Below, in pieces: positions 30,199 through 36,240 of a DNA stretch of 36,240 nucleotides. The stretch lies in the NCBI GenBank assembly GCA_046294495.1, contig JBKBKV010000014.1, forward strand, positions 1-36,240, in the 5' to 3' direction. This DNA is from HRBIN23 sp046294495 (GTDB lineage: Bacteria; Chloroflexota; Dehalococcoidia; Lucifugimonadales; HRBIN23). The stretch's first letter is position 1. Each line of letters starts with the position of its first letter. The notes beneath the pieces are model-generated. The model had not been told where the DNA came from. It saw only the letters and a list, made by a program, of their open reading frames with translations, and did not search any database. Both the position numbers and the translations under genes were made by a program.

Positions 30199-31836
30199 AT
30201 GTCCGTTCCAGCCAAGCGCTCGGGTGAAGGCGGGGCAAACCTTAACCAACAGGATACCCTGGAGAACCCATCGGGTATCCCCCTGAAGATGTTCTACACC
30301 CAGGCCGACCTGCGGCAATTGGGGTTTGACGAGGGGCGCGACCTGGGCCTCCCCGGCCAGTATCCATTCACCCGCGGCATATATGCCAATATGTATCGTG
30401 GGCGGCTGTGGACCATGCGCCAGTATGCCGGCTACGCCACGGCCGAAGAATCTAATCGTCGCTATCACTATCTCCTTCAGCAGGGACAGACGGGCCTTTC
30501 TATCGCCTTTGATCTTCCCACCCAGATGGGCTACGACTCGGACCACCCAATGGCTCTTGGGGAGGTGGGGAAAGTGGGTGTCCCAGTCTCCTCTTTGCGA
30601 GATATGGAGATCCTGCTGGAGGGCATCCCTCTGGACAAGGTAACCACCTCCATGACCATCAACGCCACTGCGTCTGTCTTGCTGGCCTTCTACATCGCTG
30701 TGGCCAAACAGCAGGGGGTTCCTCAGGAGGCCCTCAGTGGCACCGTTCAGAACGACATCCTCAAGGAATACATCGCCCGCGGCACCTACATTTACCCCCC
30801 ACGCCCCTCCCTGCGTCTAGTGGTGGACATCTTCAAATACTGCTCCCAGCATATGCCCAAGTGGAACACTATTAGCATCAGCGGGTATCACATGCGGGAG
30901 GCCGGGGCAACGGCTGTCCAGGAGTTGGCCTTCACCTTCGCCAACGCCATAGAGTATGTTCGTGCGGCCGTGAACGCCGGGCTGGATATAGACGATTTTG
31001 CACCTCGCCTATCCTTCTTCTTTGCTGCCCACAACAACCTCTTTGAGGAGGTGGCCAAGTTCCGGGCTGCCCGGCGACTTTGGGCGCGCATTATGCGGGA
31101 GCGTTTCAAGGCGCAAGACCCCCGCTCCTGGCTTTTGCGGTTTCATACCCAGACTGCCGGGGTAACCCTTACCGCCCAACAGCCTCTCAACAATGTCATA
31201 CGGTGCACCATTCAGGCACTGGCAGCGGTGTTGGGTGGCACCCAAAGCCTCCACGTGAACTCCTACGACGAGGCGTTAGCCCTCCCTACAGAAGAGGCGG
31301 TGCGCATCAGCCTGCGCACCCAGCAGATCCTGGCCTACGAGAGCGGGGTGGCCGATGTGGCCGACCCACTAGGGGGCTCCTACTATGTGGAGTGGTTGAC
31401 AACCCGTCTGGAGGAGGAGACCCAGCGCTATCTGGACCAGATAGAGCAGATGGGCGGTGCTCTGGCCGCTTTGGAGAAGGGCTACCAGCAGAGGGAGATC
31501 CACGAATCCGCTTACCGCTTCCAGCAGGCGATGGAGGCTGGGAAGGCGGTTATTGTGGGGGTGAACCGCTTCACCCTGGAGGAGCCGCCCCCTAGAGACA
31601 TCCTGCGCATCTCCTCAGAAACGGTGCGCCGCCAAATAGAGCGTCTGCAGGAGGTGCGCCGGCGCCGAGACAATGCCAGCGTCCAGCGCCTGCTGGCCAG
31701 CCTGGAAGAGGTGGCCCGCTCGGAAGAGAACACGGTGCCCACTATCCTGGAGTGCGTGGAGGCCTACTGCACCATCGGCGAGATTTGTGATGTGTTCCGC
31801 AAGGTGTTCGGGGAGCAGAAGCAGGAGGTATTTTAG
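30199..31836 (+). CDS. Acyl-CoA mutase large subunit (probable methylmalonyl-CoA mutase, catalytic)
   Basis: B12-dependent isomerisation of (R)-methylmalonyl-CoA to succinyl-CoA, catalytic TIM-barrel subunit without its own B12 domain. The segment RGIYANMYRGRLWTMRQYAG (about 59-78) holds Y62 at the position of the substrate-contacting Tyr of methylmalonyl-CoA mutase; RGTYIYPPRPSLRLV keeps the Arg that binds the carboxylate; SISGYHMREAGAT carries the active-site His. These residues and the nearby epimerase favour methylmalonyl-CoA over isobutyryl-CoA, though the call rests on memory of the family. Start ATG 30199 (545 aa) has AGAGGAGG 5 nt upstream. The small B12 subunit is encoded 3 kb downstream in the same operon. 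Confidence 0.92.
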   Translation: MSVPAKRSGEGGANLNQQDTLENPSGIPLKMFYTQADLRQLGFDEGRDLGLPGQYPFTRGIYANMYRGRLWTMRQYAGYATAEESNRRYHYLLQQGQTGLSIAFDLPTQMGYDSDHPMALGEVGKVGVPVSSLRDMEILLEGIPLDKVTTSMTINATASVLLAFYIAVAKQQGVPQEALSGTVQNDILKEYIARGTYIYPPRPSLRLVVDIFKYCSQHMPKWNTISISGYHMREAGATAVQELAFTFANAIEYVRAAVNAGLDIDDFAPRLSFFFAAHNNLFEEVAKFRAARRLWARIMRERFKAQDPRSWLLRFHTQTAGVTLTAQQPLNNVIRCTIQALAAVLGGTQSLHVNSYDEALALPTEEAVRISLRTQQILAYESGVADVADPLGGSYYVEWLTTRLEEETQRYLDQIEQMGGALAALEKGYQQREIHESAYRFQQAMEAGKAVIVGVNRFTLEEPPPRDILRISSETVRRQIERLQEVRRRRDNASVQRLLASLEEVARSEENTVPTILECVEAYCTIGEICDVFRKVFGEQKQEVF

Positions 31837-31874
31837 ACAGTAGCCAGGGGGAGGGGAAACTGAAAGGAGGGGGC

Positions 31875-32324
31875 ATGCCAGAAGCCAAAAACGCCAGCGA
31901 GTTTTTCGCCTCCGGTCTCAACTGTGCCGAATCGGTTGCTTTGGCCGTGTGCCGGGCCTTGGGAATGGATACCAGCCTCCTCCCCCGCATGGCCACAGGC
32001 TTCGGCGGGGGTATCGCCGGCAGCGGCGCCACCTGCGGCGCCCTGGTGGGGGCTATTATGGCTGTAGGCCTTATGTATGGGCGCAACACCCCTCAGGACG
32101 ACCGGCGCCGCCCTTATGCCATAAGCCAGCGCATCTACAGTGCCTTTGAGCAGGAGATGGGGAGCACCCAGTGTCGCCAACTCACTGGCCTGGACCTGCG
32201 CACCCCTGAAGGGTATCGCCAACTCTTCACCTCAGGCGTGCACGAGCGGGTGTGCGCCAAGGCGGTGGCCCTGGCCGAGCGCCTGGCCCTGGAGCAACTG
32301 GGCCAGAGCCGGCCCCACTCCTAA
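31875..32324 (+). CDS. C_GCAxxG_C_C family redox-type protein
   Basis: A small cysteine-rich protein of the C_GCAxxG_C_C family, whose function is unknown. Conserved features are LNCAESVALAV near the N-terminus, the glycine-rich FGGGIAGSGATCGALVGAIMAVGL, CRQLTGLDLRTPEGYRQLF and a final VCAKAVALAERLALE. The four conserved cysteines suggest a metal or disulfide site. The ATG at 31875 has AAGGAGG 5 nt upstream. It lies 38 bp after the mutase large subunit and before the DNA methyltransferase. At 149 residues it is full length. Its presence in the mutase operon may be for redox or cluster support, which is inference. Confidence 0.88.
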   Translation: MPEAKNASEFFASGLNCAESVALAVCRALGMDTSLLPRMATGFGGGIAGSGATCGALVGAIMAVGLMYGRNTPQDDRRRPYAISQRIYSAFEQEMGSTQCRQLTGLDLRTPEGYRQLFTSGVHERVCAKAVALAERLALEQLGQSRPHS

Positions 32325-32360
32325 AGGACCGAGGTGCGCTGAGAGGGATACAGCCTGAAC

Positions 32361-33230
32361 ATGCGCCGTAGCATTACATATACCCCTTCCTCTCCGAACG
32401 GGGCACACCAGTCTGTCAGTGGGGAGATGTCGCCCCAGATTCGCCTCATCTATGGGCGCACTCCCAACGCCCTGGTAGGCCTGGGTCTTCGCTTTGACGT
32501 GCTCCTCACCGACCCCCCCTATAACTCCCCTCGCAAGTCCTACTTTGCCTTGCCCTGGCAGAAGCACCAGAACCGGGACTTCGGGGAGTGGGATGCAGTG
32601 GAGAACACCGATTACTCCTGGCTGGAGCCCGTGGTAACCCACCTCTTGAAGCAAGACGCCGCCATCCTCATCTTCTCCCCCTTTGAGCGCATTGGGGACT
32701 ATGAGGTTGTTCTCCATTCTCTGGGGTGCACCTATAAGACCACTATCGTCTGGCATAAGACCAACGGCGTGGTGCATGTGCCCGCTTATAAGAGCGCCTG
32801 CGAGGCCATCGTGTATGCAGTGAAGGGGCACCCCTTCTTCCGCCGCTGGGAGACGCAAAGGGGCTTCGCCGCCCACAACTTTATCCGTGGCCCCAGTTGC
32901 ATGGGCAGGGAGAGGGCACGCTGGGGCCACCCCACTCAGAAGCCTGAATACCTTATTGCTCGCCTCTTGCATCGCCACACCCAGCCGGGGGCCTGGGTGT
33001 TAGACCCCTTTATGGGTGTGGGCACCGTCCCTGCTGTCTGCTGGAAGATTGGGCGCCACTGCGTAGGGGTAGAACAGGATGCTAACTACTACCAGCGGGC
33101 CGTCCAGCGCTTGCAGGAACTTGGGTGGAGCGCCTCTGCACCATCTCTTGGGATGGGCAAGGAGAACCTTATTGTGCTTCCCCAGCACCAAAACGCCACA
33201 GGAGGTAGCATATGGCCGACATCCTGTTGA
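32361..33230 (+). CDS. DNA N6-adenine/N4-cytosine methyltransferase, orphan
   Basis: Site-specific DNA methyltransferase of the N6_N4_Mtase type. Motif IV DPPY is at residues 51-54 (LLTDPPYNSP) and the SAM-binding motif I comes later, DPFMGVGT at 215-222, the order of the beta class. HPTQKPEYLIARLL is motif X, just before motif I. No restriction endonuclease is adjacent. The gene lies within the mutase operon and its 3' end overlaps the next gene by 19 bp, so it is co-transcribed. The ATG at 32361 has a poorly placed SD (GAGAGGG 13 nt upstream); ATG 32427, with GGGGAG directly before it, would give MSPQIRLIYGRTP and is a real alternative. It may control DNA methylation marks rather than restriction. 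Confidence 0.9.
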   Translation: MRRSITYTPSSPNGAHQSVSGEMSPQIRLIYGRTPNALVGLGLRFDVLLTDPPYNSPRKSYFALPWQKHQNRDFGEWDAVENTDYSWLEPVVTHLLKQDAAILIFSPFERIGDYEVVLHSLGCTYKTTIVWHKTNGVVHVPAYKSACEAIVYAVKGHPFFRRWETQRGFAAHNFIRGPSCMGRERARWGHPTQKPEYLIARLLHRHTQPGAWVLDPFMGVGTVPAVCWKIGRHCVGVEQDANYYQRAVQRLQELGWSASAPSLGMGKENLIVLPQHQNATGGSIWPTSC

Positions 33231-34357
33231 CCGAAGAGGAACGCCTGCTTCGCAACAGCGTCCGCGAGTTTGCCGAGAAGGAAGTGGCCCCCCGGGCCGC
33301 CGAACTGGATGCCAACCCTCGGTTCCCTTGGGAGAACATGCGGGGGCTAGCAGGCCTGGGCCTCACGGGCCTTACCATAGACCCCAAGTATGGAGGCGCT
33401 GGGGGGTCTACCAAGGCCCTGGTGGTGGCCATTGAGGAGATTGCCCGTGCCTGCGCCGCCACCAGTGTTACCTATCTGGCCCATCTCTCCCTGGCCATGC
33501 AGACTATCCATCGCTTCGCCAACGAGGAACAGAAGGCCCGCCTCCTTCCCTCTATGGTGCGGGTGGAGCGTATCGGTGCCTTTTGCCTTACCGAGCCCGG
33601 GGGCGGAAGCGACGCCGCCGCCCTCCAGACCACCGCCACCTGGCGGGACGGGGGCTATGTGCTGAACGGCACCAAGACCTTCATTACCAACGCCACGGTT
33701 GCCGATGTGTTTGTGGTGTTTGCCACCCACGACCGCACCAAGAGAGCCAAAGGCATCTCTTGTTTTTTGGTAGAAGGTGGCGCCAAAGGGCTGTCGGCTA
33801 CCCCTTTGCACGGCAAGATGGGTATGCGCGCCTCGGACACCGCCACAGTGCACCTAGAGGAGGTGTGGGTGCCTGAACAGAACCGTCTGGGCCCCGAGGG
33901 CCAGGGCTTCAAGGAGGCCATGCTGATTCTAGACGCCTCCCGCATCTCCATCGCTGCCCAGTGCGTGGGTATCGCCCAGGCTGCATACGACGCTGCTCTG
34001 GCCTATGTCCAACAACGGCAGGCCTTTGGCCAGCGCCTGGCCGATTTCCAGAACACCCAGTTCGTCCTGGCGGAGATGGCTACTCGCCTGGAGGCAAGCC
34101 GTCTCTTGACATTAGAGGCCGCTATGCTCTACGACGCCGGCCAGCCCTTCATTAAAGAGGCGTCTATGGCTAAGTGGATGGCTTCGGAGACAGCGGTTTG
34201 GTGCTCAGACCGGGCGGTGCAGTTCCATGGGGGGTATGGCTACTTCAGCCCCACCCTGGCGGAACGCCTGTATAGGGATGCCCGGGTCCTCACCATCTAC
34301 GAAGGAACCAGTGAAATCCAGCGCCTGGTTATTGCTCGCCAGTTAGTGGGGAGGTAG
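33212..34357 (+). CDS. Acyl-CoA dehydrogenase
   Basis: FAD-dependent alpha,beta-dehydrogenation of an acyl-CoA, feeding electrons to ETF. Motifs are FCLTEPGGGSDAAALQTTA and VLNGTKTFITNA (FAD/CoA contacts), RQAFGQRLADFQNTQFVLA, VQFHGGYGYF and the C-terminal IYEGTSEIQRLVIARQLVG with catalytic base E364. At 381 residues it is a standard short-chain type. The ATG at 33212 has GGAGGTAG 6 nt upstream and overlaps the methyltransferase gene by 19 bp. Three bases separate it from the epimerase. Beside methylmalonyl-CoA enzymes it could act on branched or short acyl-CoA, such as isobutyryl-CoA or butyryl-CoA; the exact chain length is not shown. Confidence 0.95.
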   Translation: MADILLTEEERLLRNSVREFAEKEVAPRAAELDANPRFPWENMRGLAGLGLTGLTIDPKYGGAGGSTKALVVAIEEIARACAATSVTYLAHLSLAMQTIHRFANEEQKARLLPSMVRVERIGAFCLTEPGGGSDAAALQTTATWRDGGYVLNGTKTFITNATVADVFVVFATHDRTKRAKGISCFLVEGGAKGLSATPLHGKMGMRASDTATVHLEEVWVPEQNRLGPEGQGFKEAMLILDASRISIAAQCVGIAQAAYDAALAYVQQRQAFGQRLADFQNTQFVLAEMATRLEASRLLTLEAAMLYDAGQPFIKEASMAKWMASETAVWCSDRAVQFHGGYGYFSPTLAERLYRDARVLTIYEGTSEIQRLVIARQLVGR

Positions 34358-34360
34358 TGG

Positions 34361-34780
34361 ATGGGTGCCCCCTGCATCGCCCGCGCTGTTGACCACATCG
34401 CCATAGCCACACCGGACATTCGGGAGGCCCTGCGCTTCTATCAGCAAGTCTTCGGCATAGGTGAAGGGGTGGAGATTGAAGAGGTGCCAGATCAGAAGGT
34501 GCTGGGTTGCCTTATCCCTTTGGGGGGCGGAGCACGCCTGGAACTGATTCAGCCCACCGCCCCCGATACAGGGGTGGGGCGCTTCGTTGCCCAGCGAGGG
34601 GAGGCCCTCCACCACTTGGCCTTCGCGGTCGATGACCAGAAGGGCGCTTTGAACCGCCTGGCTGCCCAGGGCTTCACCCTAATAGACACAGAGCCGCGCC
34701 AGGGGCTAGCCGGGCTTATCGCTTTTATCCATCCTCGCTCCACCCGAGGCGTGCTGATAGAATTAGTCCAGAAAGGGTGA
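34361..34780 (+). CDS. mce: Methylmalonyl-CoA epimerase
   Basis: Interconverts (S)- and (R)-methylmalonyl-CoA, so that propionyl-CoA carboxylase product can enter the mutase. It is a VOC-fold protein with its metal ligands in place: H12 (AVDHIAIA), E61 or Q64 (LELIQP), H85 (LHHLAFAV) and E134 (GVLIELVQK). The 139-residue length is normal. The ATG at 34361 directly follows the dehydrogenase stop by 3 bp; its SD lies in that gene's end (GGGGAGG). The small mutase subunit follows after 13 bp. The intact metal site contrasts with the VOC protein at 26825. Confidence 0.93.
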   Translation: MGAPCIARAVDHIAIATPDIREALRFYQQVFGIGEGVEIEEVPDQKVLGCLIPLGGGARLELIQPTAPDTGVGRFVAQRGEALHHLAFAVDDQKGALNRLAAQGFTLIDTEPRQGLAGLIAFIHPRSTRGVLIELVQKG

Positions 34781-34793
34781 GGTGAGGAGCACT

Positions 34794-35216
34794 ATGGTGC
34801 AGGCACCTCCTATTCGTGTCTTGGTGGCCAAACCCGGCCTGGACGGGCACGATCGGGGGGCCAAGGTGGTGGCCCGCGCCCTCCGGGACGCGGGGATGGA
34901 GGTTATCTACACGGGCATCCGCCAGACCCCCCAAATGATTGTAGAGGCGGCCCTGCAGGAGGATGTGGATGTGGTGGGGCTGAGCGTCCTCTCGGGTGCT
35001 CATATGGAACTGGTGCCACCTATCCTGCAGGGCCTGCGGGAGCGGGGTATGGGGGATGTGGTGGTGGTAGTAGGGGGTATCATCCCAGAGGAGGACAGGA
35101 AGGCCCTGAAGGAGTTGGGCGTGGCGGAGGTGTTCGGGCCGGGCGCGTCCACAAAAGAAATTGCCGATTTCGTTCGGCGAGCGGCGTCCCAACGCCGAGG
35201 GAGAGAGGGGCACTAG
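34794..35216 (+). CDS. Acyl-CoA mutase small subunit (cobalamin-binding domain)
   Basis: The B12-binding partner of the mutase large subunit encoded upstream. At 140 residues it contains one Rossmann-like cobalamin domain with the DxHxxG ligand motif in GLDGHDRGAKVV (His replaces the dimethylbenzimidazole base), and VVGLSVLSGAHMEL and VVVVGGIIP along the cofactor tail. The C-terminus ends FVRRAASQRRG. The ATG at 34794 has GGAG 5 nt upstream; the GTG at 34782 is part of the SD region. It is the last gene of the operon and converges with the crotonase gene, leaving one base between the stops. Confidence 0.94.
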   Translation: MVQAPPIRVLVAKPGLDGHDRGAKVVARALRDAGMEVIYTGIRQTPQMIVEAALQEDVDVVGLSVLSGAHMELVPPILQGLRERGMGDVVVVVGGIIPEEDRKALKELGVAEVFGPGASTKEIADFVRRAASQRRGREGH

Positions 35217-35217
35217 C

Positions 35218-36021
35218 CTAACGGCCCTTGAACTGTGGCTCCCGCTTCTCCAGGAAAGCCCGCACCCCCTCCAGGTGGTCTTCCGTCTGGGACATAATGC
35301 TCTGGCCGTAGGCCTCAAAGGCCAGGTGTTCCTCCAAGCGTGGGGTCTCCAGCCCTCTCTGGACGGCCTGCTTGATGGCTTCGTGGGCTATGGGGGGGCC
35401 TTTGGCCAGTTCGGCTGCCAGGGTCTTGGCTTCCTCCAGCAGGCGGTCGTCGGGGACCACCTTGCTTACTAGCCCCCAGCCCTCTGCCTCTTGTGAGGAG
35501 ACCATACGCCCCGAATACATCATCTCATAGGCACGGGAGGGGCCGATGATACGGGGCAAGAGCCAGGTGCACCCGTAGTCGGGCATTAGCCCACGGCGCA
35601 CGAAGATGGCGGAGAAGCGGGCGCTTTCGGCAGCGATGCGGATATCGCACGCTAGGGCCAGGGAGAGGCCCGCCCCGGCCGCAACCCCATTTACAGCGGC
35701 TATAGTGGGGCGTCCGAAGCGGTAGATAAGGGCGGTTGGCCAGCCCAAGGGGCGACGCAGACGAGTGGCCGGCCCACCCGCCAGAGAGGACACTGCCTCG
35801 CCCCTGGCGGCGGCCATCCCCGACACATCGGCGCCGGAGCAAAACCCTCGTCCCCTGCCTGTGAGGACTACCACGCGCACCTCTTGGGCGCGCAGTTCTG
35901 TCAAGGCGCGCTCCAGGTCCGACTGCATCTCAGGCGTGATAGCGTTGAGGCGCTCTGGACGGTTCAGGGCCACCAGGGCCCAACCGTCGCCTTGCTCTAT
36001 GTCCAGTGTTGCATAGCCCAT
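35218..36021 (-). CDS. Enoyl-CoA hydratase/isomerase family protein (PaaG-like)
   Basis: Crotonase-fold acyl-CoA enzyme. Family blocks are VALNRPERLNAITPEM, VVVLTGRGRGFCSGADVSGM, AVNGVAAGAGLSLALACDIRIA and the C-terminal TEDHLEGVRAFLEKREPQFKGR. The first hydratase Glu is replaced by Ser, but the segment RRGLMPDYGCTW has an Asp where PaaG-type isomerases and dehalogenase-like members have it, so isomerisation is likelier than hydration. The ATG at 36021 (267 aa) is chosen; an upstream TTG at 36072 lies within the -35 of its own promoter and cannot be a start. It resembles the crotonase at 11550 in overall sequence. It converges with the mutase operon. Confidence 0.9.
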   Translation of the reverse strand: MGYATLDIEQGDGWALVALNRPERLNAITPEMQSDLERALTELRAQEVRVVVLTGRGRGFCSGADVSGMAAARGEAVSSLAGGPATRLRRPLGWPTALIYRFGRPTIAAVNGVAAGAGLSLALACDIRIAAESARFSAIFVRRGLMPDYGCTWLLPRIIGPSRAYEMMYSGRMVSSQEAEGWGLVSKVVPDDRLLEEAKTLAAELAKGPPIAHEAIKQAVQRGLETPRLEEHLAFEAYGQSIMSQTEDHLEGVRAFLEKREPQFKGR

Positions 36022-36043
36022 GTCTCCCCCAATAGCCTTTGCC

Positions 36044-36072
36044 AGTGTAAGAGGGTGTGGAAGGCCTGTCAA
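36044..36072 (-). promoter_or_regulatory. Sigma-70 promoter of the PaaG-like crotonase
   Basis: Reverse-strand TTGACA (36067-36072) and TACACT (36044-36049) are 17 bp apart. The leader is short, about 17 nt, before the ATG at 36021. Confidence 0.7.
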
Positions 36073-36121
36073 GCCATCAGGCCCTCTGCAGTATAGGCCT
36101 CTTTGGGGTTGAGGGGTTGCC

Positions 36122-36150
36122 TTGCACCCTGCTTCTTTCTATGGTATAGT
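36122..36150 (+). promoter_or_regulatory. Sigma-70 promoter of the nusA-like gene
   Basis: TTGCAC (36122-36127) and TATAGT (36145-36150) are 17 bp apart. Transcription would begin near 36157, giving a leader of about 58 nt. Confidence 0.65.
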
Positions 36151-36159
36151 AGAACCGAG

Positions 36160-36178
36160 AGTGGGCTTTCCCCCCACT
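36160..36178 (+). terminator. Leader hairpin with T-rich tail upstream of the nusA-like gene
   Basis: AGTGGG (36160-36165) pairs with CCCACT (36173-36178) around a 7-nt loop, and the following bases are TTCTTTGTT. It begins within a few bases of the predicted transcript start. It may be an attenuator or a 5'-end stabiliser. Confidence 0.4.
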
Positions 36179-36214
36179 TTCTTTGTTCCGAGGGTGCCGT
36201 GCAAGGGTGGGAGC

Positions 36215-36240
36215 ATGAAAAGCGACTTCCTCTTGGCAGT
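36215..36240 (+). CDS. nusA: Start of a gene resembling nusA, cut by the window end
   Basis: Only eight full codons are visible: MKSDFLLA. NusA proteins commonly begin M-K-S-(E/D)-F-L-L-A, so this is the likely identity. GGTGGGAG lies just upstream as SD, and a promoter with a hairpin leader precedes it. The call rests on eight residues and could be wrong. Confidence 0.5.

Noticed and set aside
33228..33230. DNA methyltransferase ends in TGA; tested for read-through
   Set aside because: All methyltransferase motifs are complete before it, and the region beyond is the next gene in another frame.
1..36240. Insertion sequences, prophage genes, CRISPR repeats, rRNA genes
   Set aside because: No transposase, integrase, phage structural gene, regularly spaced repeat with spacers or rRNA-like sequence was seen. 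The only regular repeats are the GTTAC arrays.

Overview
This is a GC-rich chromosomal window from a bacterium. It carries no phage, insertion-sequence or CRISPR signal. The gene set suggests Chloroflexota, possibly Dehalococcoidia: coenzyme F420 ligase CofE, an AmrS-type radical SAM enzyme, a tandem-domain ThyX-like protein, a split B12-dependent acyl-CoA mutase with its epimerase, and several crotonase and MaoC-type acyl-CoA enzymes. The lineage is inferred from gene content only. Genes are densely packed, with many GTG starts, clear Shine-Dalgarno (SD) sequences and frequent 1-25 bp gaps. UGA is an ordinary stop for priA, the DNA methyltransferase and the epimerase.

Layout. 1-6.1 kb: end of an alpha/beta hydrolase, cofE, tRNA-Pro(CGG), a coiled-coil protein, amrS (reverse), purH and a double ThyX-like gene. 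6.1-11.4 kb (reverse): MFS exporter, priA, rplS, a MaoC-like dehydratase and a small membrane protein. 11.5-13.4 kb (forward): an atypical crotonase, a possible 41-residue Cys-rich peptide and prs. 13.4-15.0 kb (reverse): a membrane-anchored PCYCGC protein read through an in-frame UGA, then a YqeK-like HD phosphohydrolase and a HIT protein. 15.0-24.8 kb (reverse): a nitrogen-assimilation island with gltB, two glnA genes of different classes, a 31-residue single-helix ORF, glnB and amt. 24.8-29.4 kb (reverse): metallo-beta-lactamase-fold hydrolase, anion/arsenite-type permease, VOC protein, EamA exporter and aspartokinase. 29.5-35.2 kb (forward): an uncharacterised protein, then an operon of mutase large subunit, C_GCAxxG_C_C protein, DNA methyltransferase, acyl-CoA dehydrogenase, methylmalonyl-CoA epimerase and mutase small subunit. 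35.2-36.2 kb: a convergent crotonase and the first codons of a gene that looks like nusA.

Two things stand out. First, the 13.4-14.0 kb gene is very probably a selenoprotein. After the in-frame UGA the frame stays open for 45 codons, matches the usual C-terminal half of the PCYCGC family as I remember it, puts UGA where a Cys of a CxxC pair is expected, and has a compact hairpin at SECIS distance. Second, the nitrogen island has three arrays of GTTAC-like pentamers at exact 11-bp spacing. They lie upstream of glnA (beta class), of a 31-residue membrane microprotein and of amt-glnB. All three share a fixed distance to a downstream CTGT element, which indicates one nitrogen regulon resembling GlnR control.

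The genes combine into recognisable pathways: ammonium uptake and sensing (amt, glnB), GS-GOGAT assimilation (glnA, gltB), purine and PRPP synthesis (purH, prs), and conversion of methylmalonyl-CoA to succinyl-CoA (epimerase plus two-subunit mutase) beside acyl-CoA oxidation enzymes.
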